Source: Alteromonas sp. 1_MG-2023
Lineage (GTDB): Bacteria > Pseudomonadota > Gammaproteobacteria > Enterobacterales > Alteromonadaceae
Assembly: GCF_030547075.1 (NCBI RefSeq)
Contig: NZ_JAUOQH010000011.1
Location: 104,527 to 168,526, forward strand
Length of the DNA stretch: 64,000 bases
Reading direction: 5' to 3'
Shown here: positions 1-8,086 of the stretch, piece after piece
Layout: the number at the start of each line of letters is the position of its first letter
How positions within the stretch are numbered: the first letter of the stretch is position 1
Notes under the pieces: model-generated
What the model was told of the DNA's origin: nothing
Database searches by the model: none
What the model saw: the letters and a program-made list of their open reading frames with translations, nothing else
Made by a program: the position numbers and the translations under genes

Positions 1-1087
1 AGCAACCGTTGAAGGCTGGTTGGAACCATCTCAAGGTGTGCTAAGACTGTACGCCGACTCACGCAAAGGGCGCATATCAAAAGTGTTCGTGAGCGAAGGC
101 CAAAACGTTGAAAAAGGTGAGCCGCTTTTAGCTATAGAGTATGGCGTTCAGCATTCCACAGGAGAAACGGTAGAATTAAAACTGCAACAAGAGCTAACGT
201 TAAAAAAGCAGCGCGTGGTGGACACCTTGGCACGCACTGAACGCATTCAAAACCAAAACAAAACCCAACTTTTACGACAACGAATTCATGCCCAAGCTGA
301 TGCAGATTCACTACGTCACATTCTAGATATTTCACATAAACAATGGCAATTGGCGCTCAATCAATTTAACTCACTTAACGTGCTACACAGTGCAGGTCAT
401 GTGAGTAAGGCAGATTATGATACATATGAGCTTGAGCTGTTAATTGCCCAGCAGCAATGGAAACAAGCAGAGCGAAACCATGTACAAAGTGAAGCTGAAA
501 TTAGCCGGCTCACTCATGACATTAACAGTCTTCCTGAATTACACGCTAACGAGCGCACTACGCTCGAAAATCAACTCACTGATATTAACCAGCAGTTATT
601 AACGTTAGCGCGGGATAGTCAGCGAATTCTATATGCTTCAACAAAAGGAACAGTTTCGAGTTTGCAAGTTAGAGCGGGTTTGATGGTAGATCAGAATAAA
701 CCCCTACTAAATTTAATTCCGGCGAATTCATCAATAGAAGCACGGTTGCTCGTGCCGGTCCACGCAGCTGGCTTTATCTCTTATGGTCAACAGCTCGATA
801 TTCGTTACGACGCATTTCCTTATCAAAAATTTGGTTTACAAGCAGGTCAAATTGTTAGCGTTTCAGACACTATTTTACTGCCTGGAGAATGGGCGAACAG
901 CCCACTTTCGGTTGATGAGCCCGCATACTTAGTTACCGCTAAGGTAAGTAACGACGCCATTATGGCTTACGGTAACCCCATAGCACTTAAGGCCGGCATG
1001 ACGTTCTCTGCTGATGTAGCACTCAGTCAGCGTAGCTTATTAGAGTGGCTACTAGAGCCCCTGTTAAGTATTACCAAGAGGCTATGA
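1..1087 (+). CDS. HlyD-family membrane fusion (adaptor) protein, 5' end cut by window
   Basis: Periplasmic adaptor of a type I secretion system, expected to join the inner-membrane ABC exporter encoded next to it to an outer-membrane channel. The reading frame is open from base 2, so the true start lies outside the window; the first in-frame start-like codon (TTG at 20) falls inside the conserved N-terminal barrel. Visible parts are a lipoyl-like half-motif (SEGQNVEKGEPLL), a long Gln/Leu-rich coiled coil over the middle 150 residues, the second lipoyl half (STKGTVSSLQVRAG) and a beta-barrel region. The C-terminus (EWLLEPLLS) resembles CvaA-type adaptors of double-glycine peptide exporters. 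The stop overlaps the ATG of the exporter (ATGA), indicating translational coupling. Adaptor role is family knowledge; cargo is inferred from the neighbours. Confidence 0.88.
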   Translation, partial: ATVEGWLEPSQGVLRLYADSRKGRISKVFVSEGQNVEKGEPLLAIEYGVQHSTGETVELKLQQELTLKKQRVVDTLARTERIQNQNKTQLLRQRIHAQADADSLRHILDISHKQWQLALNQFNSLNVLHSAGHVSKADYDTYELELLIAQQQWKQAERNHVQSEAEISRLTHDINSLPELHANERTTLENQLTDINQQLLTLARDSQRILYASTKGTVSSLQVRAGLMVDQNKPLLNLIPANSSIEARLLVPVHAAGFISYGQQLDIRYDAFPYQKFGLQAGQIVSVSDTILLPGEWANSPLSVDEPAYLVTAKVSNDAIMAYGNPIALKAGMTFSADVALSQRSLLEWLLEPLLSITKRL

Positions 1088-3294
1088 GGATGCACTTTTC
1101 TAATAGTTTTATCTCACCTGCATTAAGTGCGTTATCTTCCAAAAGCAAGGTGCCTGTGGTGCTTCAATCTGAAGCAGCGGAATGCGGATTAGCCTGTATC
1201 AGCATGGTAGCGCAATACTATGGTGATAAGCAGGGCATAACCCATTTACGCCAACAAATTCCGGTATCGCTACGGGGTATTACGCTTAAAGACATTATGG
1301 GCATTGCTCACCAACTAGGTTTTGGAAGTCGCGCCCTTAAAGTTGAGACACAAGATTTATCTAAGCTTACTTGCCCAGCTATTTTGCACTGGGACATGCG
1401 CCATTTTGTGGTGTTAACCAAAGTAAAAGGCAACACGCTAACCATACATGATCCCAGCCTAGGCAAGCGTACGCTTAGCTTTAATGATGCAAGCAAACAC
1501 TTAACTGGCATCGCGCTGGAGATAACTCCAAAAGACAATTTTGCGCCGCCCCCTGCCAAGCCCTTATTAAAATTACGAGATTTTTTTACTCGTACAATCG
1601 GTTTTAAACGCAACTTAGCAACTTTACTGGCGCTATCGGCACTACTGCAATTGTTTGCGTTAGCCACGCCTTATTACATGCAAACCGTGGTTGATGATGT
1701 GTTATTGCAAGGTAACCAAGCGCTGCTAATCGCCCTGGCTATCGGTTTTTCATTTTTATTAATGATAGAAACCTTCACGAGTGTTTTACGGCGCTTGCTT
1801 ATTCTCAGTGTCTCTAGCCGACTTCAACTTCAAATGTCTGCATCGGTTTTTCATCATTTGCTATCGCTTCCTCTCGACTTTTTTGCAAAAAGGCATGTAG
1901 GCGATGTGGTATCTCGTTTTGGTTCACTTGCCCATATTCGTGAGTTTCTAACCACGGGACTAGTCACTGCATTGCTTGATGGTGTGATGGCTATTGTCAC
2001 CCTCGTCGTGATGGCGATTTATTCAATAAAGTTGACCCTATTTGTCGTGCTTATTATGGCTGTTTACCTGCTAATTCGCTTTGCGTTAATTCCAATGACC
2101 AAACGCCTCACAACAGAGAAAATTGCGCTAGCCGCTAATGAACAGAGCCATTTTATGGAAAGCGTTCGAGGCATGCAGCCTATACGGGTTTATCAGCAAG
2201 AAACTCAGCGCCACAGTCAGTGGCAAAACAAGTTAGTTGCCACCTTAAATAAAGACATTAGCTTAGGAAAATTAAATATAGGTAGCGAAGCAGTAAACCA
2301 AACGTTATTCGGCATTGAAAACATCATAGTTATATTTATTGCAGCCTCGTTGGTTATGGACAACTTGCTCACGGTAGGAATGATGTTGGCCTTCATTGCT
2401 TACAAAACTAAATTTACCGCGGCGCTAGACAGTTTGGTGACCAAATTTATTGAATTACGTATGTTAGGGGTACATTTCTCTCGTCTTAGCGACATAGTCT
2501 TAACAAAGCCTGCAGAGACTACATTAATCACTCGACAAGCCCAGCCGTATGCGCCAATCCCCTCCTCTGCCCACTCTTTGCCCATAAGTACAGCGTTACC
2601 CGCTATTCAACTAGAAGCAGAAAACTTAGGTTACAGGTATGGCGAGGGATGTAGCTTTATTTTTGAAAACCTTAATTTGTCGGTAAAAGCGGGAGAGATT
2701 ATTGCCATCGTGGGAGCTAGCGGTAGCGGCAAAAGCACCTTGCTCAAGTGCCTGATGGGGCTATACGCGCCATCGGAAGGCAATGTTACTCATAATGCGA
2801 TTTCAGCCCATCGCCCCCCCACTATAGCGGCAGTGTTACAAGAAGATATCTGTTTGTCTGGCTCTATGGCAGAAAACATAAGTTGTTTCGATGATGCCCC
2901 GCGCCAAGAAGAGGTTATGCGAGCCGCACAGTTGGCCTGTATTCACGATGAAATTAGTGCCATGCCCATGCAGTACCACACGTTAGTGGGTGATATGGGA
3001 AGCAGCCTAAGTGGAGGCCAAAAACAGAGATTATTGCTGGCGCGAGCGCTATACCGTGCCCCCGACATTCTCTTTCTCGATGAGGCGAGTAGCCATTTAG
3101 ACATTCAAAATGAACACCTCATCAATACCCATTTAAAAGCGCTAAATATAACCCGAATTATGGTGGCCCACCGGCCTCAAACTATTGCCCTTGCTGACAC
3201 TGTTTACCATTTGGTTGACGGCAAGCTGCAACTCATCCCAACTTCTGAAGTAGTAGAAGAAAACGATAATACCCCACAAGGAGATTCACAATGA
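1084..3294 (+). CDS. Peptidase-containing ABC transporter (C39 double-glycine leader peptidase fused to exporter)
   Basis: Bifunctional inner-membrane exporter that cleaves double-glycine leaders and pumps the core peptide out. The N-terminal C39 papain-like domain carries QSEAAECGLAC (catalytic Cys at about residue 34, oxyanion Gln six residues before), His in MRHFVVLTK (about 107) and Asp in IHDPSLG (about 123), so the peptidase triad is complete. A membrane domain of about six helices follows. The ABC domain has Walker A GASGSGKST, signature LSGGQ and Walker B DILFLDEASSHLD. The start is set at ATG 1084, which overlaps the HlyD stop; ATG 1090 is a close alternative with AAGAGG 9 nt upstream, and GTG 1045 would overlap the adaptor too far. 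The 3' end overlaps the next start by ATGA. The intact triad fits a GG-leader substrate, and one is encoded about 350 bp downstream. Confidence 0.93.
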   Translation: MRMHFSNSFISPALSALSSKSKVPVVLQSEAAECGLACISMVAQYYGDKQGITHLRQQIPVSLRGITLKDIMGIAHQLGFGSRALKVETQDLSKLTCPAILHWDMRHFVVLTKVKGNTLTIHDPSLGKRTLSFNDASKHLTGIALEITPKDNFAPPPAKPLLKLRDFFTRTIGFKRNLATLLALSALLQLFALATPYYMQTVVDDVLLQGNQALLIALAIGFSFLLMIETFTSVLRRLLILSVSSRLQLQMSASVFHHLLSLPLDFFAKRHVGDVVSRFGSLAHIREFLTTGLVTALLDGVMAIVTLVVMAIYSIKLTLFVVLIMAVYLLIRFALIPMTKRLTTEKIALAANEQSHFMESVRGMQPIRVYQQETQRHSQWQNKLVATLNKDISLGKLNIGSEAVNQTLFGIENIIVIFIAASLVMDNLLTVGMMLAFIAYKTKFTAALDSLVTKFIELRMLGVHFSRLSDIVLTKPAETTLITRQAQPYAPIPSSAHSLPISTALPAIQLEAENLGYRYGEGCSFIFENLNLSVKAGEIIAIVGASGSGKSTLLKCLMGLYAPSEGNVTHNAISAHRPPTIAAVLQEDICLSGSMAENISCFDDAPRQEEVMRAAQLACIHDEISAMPMQYHTLVGDMGSSLSGGQKQRLLLARALYRAPDILFLDEASSHLDIQNEHLINTHLKALNITRIMVAHRPQTIALADTVYHLVDGKLQLIPTSEVVEENDNTPQGDSQ

Positions 3295-3602
3295 TAACGT
3301 CCGAAGTTAGAGAATCTACACCATTGCTCACCGATATTGAGCGTCAACAAATCAGTGTGCATGTAGATAAATTAAATAGCGCCGCCCTACCCATCGATAC
3401 CCTGTCTAAACGCGAGTTACAAGTTGCACGAAAGATCATGGAAGGCCTATCGAACAAAGCGATAGCAGCAGAACTATTTATTAGTGAGCGAACCGTTAAG
3501 TTTCACTGCGCCAACATTTACAGGAAGCTAAAAATTAGCAGTCGCACCGCACTAATTGCTAGCTGTTTCCGATCGATTTATCACCCCCTAAGGTTAGCTT
3601 AA
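3291..3602 (+). CDS. Stand-alone LuxR-type HTH regulator
   Basis: A 103-residue protein that is little more than a LuxR/GerE DNA-binding domain. Residues about 37-95 contain LSKRELQVARKIMEGLSN, then KAIAAELFISERTVKFH (the recognition helix-turn-helix), then IYRKLKISSRTALI. There is no receiver, PAS or autoinducer domain; the first 36 residues are not recognisable. Start ATG 3291 has AAGGAG 7 nt upstream and overlaps the exporter stop as ATGA, so it is translated from the same message as the export genes and lies directly before the precursor peptide. It is probably a dedicated regulator of this locus, but its signal and operator cannot be seen. Very short LuxR-type effectors are known as autonomous activators; this assignment is by domain only. 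Confidence 0.85.
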   Translation: MITSEVRESTPLLTDIERQQISVHVDKLNSAALPIDTLSKRELQVARKIMEGLSNKAIAAELFISERTVKFHCANIYRKLKISSRTALIASCFRSIYHPLRLA

Positions 3603-3637
3603 CCGCTGGCCTTTTCTACAACCGTAAACGCTTTTAT

Positions 3638-3643
3638 AAGGAG
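3638..3643 (+). promoter_or_regulatory. Strong ribosome-binding site of the precursor peptide
   Basis: AAGGAG lies 6 nt before ATG 3650. It is a near-perfect Shine-Dalgarno and decides the start at 3650 rather than the internal Met9 codon, which has no comparable site. Strong translation suits a RiPP precursor that must be made in excess over its modifying enzyme. Confidence 0.7.
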
Positions 3644-3649
3644 CGAAAA

Positions 3650-3853
3650 ATGCAACATAACACACATAGCAACATGCAAAAAAACGACACCCTACAGCAC
3701 ATTAACCCGGTAGATCTTGTGCAGGTAAATGGTGGCAAATCTTTGGTCTCTATAGGTGCAGGCGAGGGCCCGATTAGAGCGGTAAAACCACCTATGTATA
3801 TCACCTTAGCGATTGGTGAAGACGGCGGACAACTACCCGACTTACTGTCTTAA
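3650..3853 (+). CDS. Putative graspetide (omega-ester RiPP) precursor peptide with double-glycine leader
   Basis: A 67-residue peptide between the exporter/regulator genes and the ATP-grasp ligase. The leader of 29 residues ends in DLVQVNGG (Gly28-Gly29), preceded by hydrophobics at the positions typical of double-glycine leaders, so the C39 exporter should cut after Gly29. The 38-residue core has two diverged units: VSIGAGEG (Ser34, Glu39) and ITLAIGED (Thr52, Glu57, Asp58). Both fit (V/I)(S/T)x4E, a one-ring version of the TTxxxxEE motif known from plesiocin-type graspetides. The hydroxyl and carboxyl side chains would be the ester partners. The core has no Cys, which excludes lanthipeptide or sactipeptide chemistry. 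Precursor identity is inferred from size, leader and neighbours. Confidence 0.75.
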   Translation: MQHNTHSNMQKNDTLQHINPVDLVQVNGGKSLVSIGAGEGPIRAVKPPMYITLAIGEDGGQLPDLLS

Positions 3854-3858
3854 TAAAC

Positions 3859-3881
3859 AAGGAGGTTAAGCAGTCCTCCTT
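3859..3881 (+). promoter_or_regulatory. Intercistronic stem-loop between precursor and ATP-grasp gene
   Basis: A 7-bp perfect stem, AAGGAGG (3859-3865) with CCTCCTT (3875-3881), closes a 9-nt loop six bases after the precursor stop. No U-tract follows, so it is not a classic terminator. It could stabilise the 3' end of the precursor message or attenuate read-through into the ligase, giving more precursor than enzyme. The left arm is itself a perfect Shine-Dalgarno sequence held in the stem. Function is inferred. Confidence 0.5.
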
Positions 3882-3905
3882 CACACCTTAACTGAGGATA
3901 AATCG

Positions 3906-4823
3906 ATGCAAATTGCATTAGTGGGGAGCGAGACTGACCCGCAAATATCACATATAGCAGCCGTCTTACATGCAAGTAATCATGAGCCTCATATTATCAA
4001 TACCAGCTACTTTGGGGAGCGATGGCAACTTAGCTACGATCCAGATTTTAATGATGGCCTGTTACATTTTAATCAACCTACTTCTAATGGCTTGTATCAT
4101 GTTCCACTGTCAGACATAAAGTCGGCCTATTGGCACCAATACATCCCACCCACGGTGAATGCTTCTGACACTGCCTCGACTCAGTGGCTAGATCAAGAAT
4201 ATGCCAGTACCTTGTTATGTTGGTTTTTATACAATGGAACCAAGTGGGTGAATGGTATAGAAGCCATACGCGCTCATCACTGCAAACCGATTCAACTACG
4301 GATGGCTAAAAGGCTAGGTGCCAATGTGCCTTACACCTATGTAGGTAACGCCGCTGATATCGCCTTACAGTTTTGTGCAAATATGCAAGAGTTGGTATAC
4401 AAGCCGGTCAAGGGCGGCGAAACGGCTAAGCTGTTTAGAAAAGGCCAAAGCTCCATCGACCTTGCCTATAACTTATTGAAAGAGCGCCCTGTCACCTTTC
4501 AAGCCTATATTGAAGGCACCAACATTCGAACCTTCGTGATTGGTAAAGAAGTCGTGAGCGTTCAAATAGACTCTCATAATGTGGATTTCAGAGAAGATGA
4601 AGATGCCCGCCCTGTATTGGTGTCATTGCCTAAAGCAATGCAGAAGTTATCGCGAAAAATATGCACAGGTTTAGGTATGCATTGGTGCGCTATCGATTGG
4701 CGTAAAAATACAAAGGGTGAATATTACTTTTTGGAAGCAAACCCTTGCCCTTTCTTTCTGTTTGTTGAAAGTGAAACTGGCGTTGATATTACTGGGCGTT
4801 TGGTGAAATTACTCACAACTTAA
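3906..4823 (+). CDS. ATP-grasp ribosomal peptide maturase (graspetide macrocyclase-like)
   Basis: A 305-residue ATP-grasp ligase resembling the MvdC/MvdD/RimK-like enzymes that use ATP to join Glu/Asp carboxylates to Ser/Thr (ester) or Lys (amide) side chains of a precursor peptide. Visible features are an N-terminal pre-ATP-grasp domain; the family-typical YWHQYIPP and WVNGIEAIRAHHCKPIQLRMAKRLG segments (residues 76-138, split here as landmarks); ATP-binding VYKPVKGG (Lys166 and a glycine loop); FQAYIEGTNIRTF (Glu204, Arg208); and the metal-binding end with Asp264 (AIDW) and Glu278-Asn280 (LEANPCP). Start ATG 3906 has GAGGA 7 nt upstream. Gene order (exporter, regulator, GG-leader peptide, ligase) supports the RiPP role. 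A RimK-like or glutathione-synthase-like role is less likely given the adjacent GG-leader peptide. Confidence 0.85.
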   Translation: MQIALVGSETDPQISHIAAVLHASNHEPHIINTSYFGERWQLSYDPDFNDGLLHFNQPTSNGLYHVPLSDIKSAYWHQYIPPTVNASDTASTQWLDQEYASTLLCWFLYNGTKWVNGIEAIRAHHCKPIQLRMAKRLGANVPYTYVGNAADIALQFCANMQELVYKPVKGGETAKLFRKGQSSIDLAYNLLKERPVTFQAYIEGTNIRTFVIGKEVVSVQIDSHNVDFREDEDARPVLVSLPKAMQKLSRKICTGLGMHWCAIDWRKNTKGEYYFLEANPCPFFLFVESETGVDITGRLVKLLTT

Positions 4824-5010
4824 TAGTGGCATCGTGCCCATTGAGAAACGGCCTGCCATTAACGCTTTTCAAGCAGGTATAACTTTATTTAGATTTAAAT
4901 TTTAACGTTGTTAGCGTGGGTAAATTGCTCTTTATCAATGCTAAGAATAATGAACACAACATTTAAAACAAAAATAAAACAGCCGGGCAAAAAACAGGGA
5001 AGATGGGAAG

Positions 5011-5859
5011 ATGAAAGGTAAAAACATGAAAGGTGAATATATGAAAAGTGAAAACATGGAAGCTGGCAGTATCGAAATAGTGGGTACCGAAGAAAGTAGC
5101 CTTGAAAGTAATATTGAAAGTAGCATTGAAAATAAAAACACAGAGCTCAATAATGATAAAAGTTACTCAATCCTCTCTACGTTATTGTGGATGGCTTTTC
5201 TTGCTTTAGGCGTTAAAGGGTTAATTGGCGTAATAGCCTACACTGCATTCGTTCTTTACGGTTTAGAAGGCGATGCTCTAGAAAACGTTTTTTATCAGCC
5301 TATTTTCATGGGGCTTTCGGGACTGGTGGCAGCACTACTTTCTATTTCACTCATAAAGAAAGCGTGTCATGTTGGGGGGGCAGAATTCCCCTATAAATTT
5401 TTAGCGATTCAGCCAATTAGCATGCCTATTCTTTTGAAGGTATTACTGGTCGGCGCTGTGTTTCTAGCGTTTGAATATTTAGCCGATTCCTTACTATCAA
5501 TAGAAACGCAAGCGCTATTATTAACGGTTAAATCACTTACTCACTCCCCTCTCGACGTTTTAATGCTTATCCTCGGGGTTTGCATTATTGCTCCGATAGT
5601 GGAAGAAATTGTTTTTAGAGGGTTAGCCTATGCTAGGTTTAAAAATAGCCGTCTTGGCGTAACTGGTGCAATCATTATTACCAGCGTGTTTTTTACCGTT
5701 GTACACACGCAGTACGAATTTCTAGTGTTGGTTTTTATAGGTGTACTTGCGTTTCTATTAGGGTACGTACGCTATAAAACAGGCAATGTGTTGTATTGTA
5801 TAGCGCTGCACATGCAGATGAATATTGCCGCTACCATAAACCTGTTTTTCTTCGTGTAA
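5011..5859 (+). CDS. CPBP-family intramembrane metalloprotease
   Basis: A polytopic membrane protein of the CPBP (CAAX protease/bacteriocin-processing, Abi) family. The three family motifs are intact: EEIVFR (Glu198, Glu199, Arg203), FFTVVH (His232) and HMQMN (His267, Asn271). Members process prenylated proteins or, in bacteriocin loci, act in leader processing or self-immunity. It lies 187 bp after the ATP-grasp gene on the same strand; TTGCTC (4925) and TAATGA (4948) with 17-nt spacing could be its own promoter. Linkage to the peptide locus is therefore likely but not proven. The first 50 residues are polar and repetitive, with in-frame Met codons every 15 nt (5011, 5026, 5041, 5056), so the start is uncertain. 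Confidence 0.85.
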   Translation: MKGKNMKGEYMKSENMEAGSIEIVGTEESSLESNIESSIENKNTELNNDKSYSILSTLLWMAFLALGVKGLIGVIAYTAFVLYGLEGDALENVFYQPIFMGLSGLVAALLSISLIKKACHVGGAEFPYKFLAIQPISMPILLKVLLVGAVFLAFEYLADSLLSIETQALLLTVKSLTHSPLDVLMLILGVCIIAPIVEEIVFRGLAYARFKNSRLGVTGAIIITSVFFTVVHTQYEFLVLVFIGVLAFLLGYVRYKTGNVLYCIALHMQMNIAATINLFFFV

Positions 5860-5892
5860 AAGCAGCTTCAAAGAGCAGTAAAAAATTAGCAC

Positions 5893-5927
5893 AAAAAAAG
5901 AGCGCATTTAAATAAATGCGCTCTTTT
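5893..5927. terminator. Bidirectional terminator between the CPBP gene and hslU
   Basis: A perfect 12-bp stem (5899-5910 with 5913-5924) has a run of seven A on its left and four T on its right. Read leftward it is a strong intrinsic terminator for hslVU; read rightward it can end the CPBP transcript. Confidence 0.85.
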
Positions 5928-5949
5928 GTGTGTTACTAGCCTTAGGGCT

Positions 5950-7278
5950 TTATAGAATGAAGCGAGACAGATCTTCGTTTTCTACTAGCGACTCTAAGTG
6001 GCTGTTTACGTAGTCTTCGTCAATCACGAAAGACTCACCGCTTTTTTCAGACGCATCAAATGAAATATCTTCCATTAAACGCTCAAGCACTGTGTGTAAA
6101 CGGCGCGCACCAATGTTCTCAGTACGTTCGTTAACGCGCCACGCCGCTTCAGCAATACGCTGAATGCCCGATTCCACGAAATCGATGTTCACACCCTCAG
6201 TAAGCATTAGCGCTTTATACTGAGCGGTAAGCGATGCGTTAGGCTCGGTAAGAATACGCTTGAAATCACCCACTTCTAATGCTGACAACTCAACGCGAAT
6301 TGGCAAACGGCCTTGAAGCTCAGGAATAAGGTCTGACGGCTTACTCATTTGGAAAGCACCAGAGGCGATAAACAAAATATGGTCTGTTTTTACCATACCG
6401 TGTTTAGTCGATACCGTTGAACCTTCTACCAAAGGTAGCAAGTCACGCTGTACGCCTTCACGCGATACATCGCCTGACGTATTGCCTTCACGCTTACAGA
6501 TCTTGTCAATTTCATCCACGAACACAATGCCGTGTTGCTCAACCGACTCAATCGCTTTTTCTTTTAAGTCTTCTTGATTCACCAAACGTGCGGCTTCTTC
6601 TTCCACCAGCATTTTCAGTGCATCTTTAATTTTTAGCTTCTTCTTTTTCTTTTGCGAACCCGACAAGTTTTGAAACATACCTTGAAGCTGATTGGTCATT
6701 TCTTCCATTCCAGGAGGCGCCATAATTTCTACGCCTACTTGTGGAAGTGCCACATCAATTTCAATTTCTTTGTCGTCTAAGTCGCCTTGACGAAGCTTTT
6801 TACGAAACGCTTGTCGTGTACCTCTATCTTCAACGTCTTCTTTTTTGCCCCATGCATCTTCAGGGGGTGGAATAAGTACGTCAAGAATGCGTTCTTCCGC
6901 TGCTTCTTCAGCGCGGAATTTCACTTTTTTCATTTCCGTTTCTTTGGTCATCTTCACGGCAATATCGGCAAGGTCGCGAATGATGGTTTCTACTTCTTTA
7001 CCCACATAGCCCACTTCGGTGAACTTTGTCGCTTCAACTTTAATGAACGGCGCATGGGCTAATTTTGCCAAGCGGCGCGCAATTTCAGTTTTACCCACAC
7101 CTGTAGGGCCAATCATAAGAATATTTTTAGGCGTTACTTCTTGGCGCAACTCTGGTTCAAGCTGCATACGGCGCCAGCGGTTTCGAAGTGCAATCGATAC
7201 CGCTCGTTTAGCATCTTGCTGACCGATAATGTGTCGGTCTAGCTCATGAACAATTTCTCTAGGTGTCATTTCAGACAT
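5950..7278 (-). CDS. hslU: HslU, ATPase subunit of the HslUV protease
   Basis: AAA+ unfoldase of the two-component proteasome-like HslUV complex in the cytoplasm; it unfolds substrates and feeds them to HslV. Its 442 residues match the family length (E. coli 443). Visible motifs are Walker [10 protein letters not shown] near residue 60, the pore motif GYVG near residue 91, Walker [11 protein letters not shown], the acidic I-domain in between, and the conserved C-terminus LSRFIL that docks into HslV. It lies 79 bp downstream of hslV in the same direction, the usual heat-shock operon order. Nothing unusual. Confidence 0.98.
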   Translation of the reverse strand: MSEMTPREIVHELDRHIIGQQDAKRAVSIALRNRWRRMQLEPELRQEVTPKNILMIGPTGVGKTEIARRLAKLAHAPFIKVEATKFTEVGYVGKEVETIIRDLADIAVKMTKETEMKKVKFRAEEAAEERILDVLIPPPEDAWGKKEDVEDRGTRQAFRKKLRQGDLDDKEIEIDVALPQVGVEIMAPPGMEEMTNQLQGMFQNLSGSQKKKKKLKIKDALKMLVEEEAARLVNQEDLKEKAIESVEQHGIVFVDEIDKICKREGNTSGDVSREGVQRDLLPLVEGSTVSTKHGMVKTDHILFIASGAFQMSKPSDLIPELQGRLPIRVELSALEVGDFKRILTEPNASLTAQYKALMLTEGVNIDFVESGIQRIAEAAWRVNERTENIGARRLHTVLERLMEDISFDASEKSGESFVIDEDYVNSHLESLVENEDLSRFIL

Positions 7279-7357
7279 GCATAAACCCTTTTCTGTTTTG
7301 GTGCTACTGCATCGATAGCAGGCACAAGTCGCTGTTTATTTTTAATTAAACAGCCAC

Positions 7358-7882
7358 TTAGTAATCGAGTACGTCTACCGTTTGACTATGGTTAGTGAAT
7401 ACGCAGATATCACCGGCTATGGTCAAACTTTTCTCCGCAATTTCTTTTGCAGTTAGTTCAGTGTTTTCCAGCAAAGCAATGGCAGAAGCTTGGGCATAGT
7501 TGCCGCCTGAACCAATAGCAATCAGGTCATTTTCAGGCTGAACTACGTCGCCGTTACCAGTAATGATGAAAGACGCCGTTTCATCGGCTACGGCTAATAG
7601 AGCTTCTAGCTTGCGCAGCATACGATCGGTTCGCCAATCTTTGGCAAGTTCAACCGCCGCCTTGGTCAAATGACCTTGGTGGGCTTCAAGTTTTGCTTCA
7701 AAGCGTTCAAAAAGGGTGAAGGCATCGGCGGTGCCGCCTGCAAAGCCAGCTAATACTTTATCGTGGTACAAGCGGCGCACTTTACGTGCATTACCTTTCA
7801 TTACGGTATTGCCGAGTGACACCTGACCATCGCCAGCCATCACAACTTGATTTCCACGTCTTACAGATACAATCGTTGTCAC
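7358..7882 (-). CDS. hslV: HslV, proteolytic subunit of the HslUV protease
   Basis: N-terminal threonine peptidase related to the proteasome beta subunit. After Met removal the protein begins TTIVSVRRG, exposing the catalytic Thr; the conserved [12 protein letters not shown] and the [17 protein letters not shown] segment follow. Its 174 residues match the family (E. coli 176). It is upstream of hslU in one operon, likely under sigma-32 control as in other gammaproteobacteria (rpoH is encoded elsewhere in this window), although I did not identify a heat-shock promoter with confidence. Confidence 0.98.
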   Translation of the reverse strand: MTTIVSVRRGNQVVMAGDGQVSLGNTVMKGNARKVRRLYHDKVLAGFAGGTADAFTLFERFEAKLEAHQGHLTKAAVELAKDWRTDRMLRKLEALLAVADETASFIITGNGDVVQPENDLIAIGSGGNYAQASAIALLENTELTAKEIAEKSLTIAGDICVFTNHSQTVDVLDY

Positions 7883-8086
7883 GTTTAATCCCCGTTTAAG
7901 GTGGGCGCTATCGCAGACTCGGGCGATAACTGAAAAAAGACTTTGTAATGAAATGGGGGAAGGGTTTTAGATTTCAAGGGGAACAGTTAAAAGGGGAGCA
8001 GCAAAAGAGGAACAGAAAGATATTGAAGCCTACCATCAGATAGCAGGCTTCTAAATCCTATTTCTCGATTTGAGTACTTATAAGGC

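Noticed and set aside
3650..3853. Lanthipeptide, sactipeptide or plain class II bacteriocin precursor
   Set aside because: The core has no cysteine and the neighbouring enzyme is an ATP-grasp ligase, not a LanM or radical SAM protein; a plain unmodified bacteriocin would not need the ligase.
4941..5150. 69-residue Phe/Leu-rich open frame antisense to the CPBP start
   Set aside because: It arises from the polar repeat at the CPBP N-terminus read backward.
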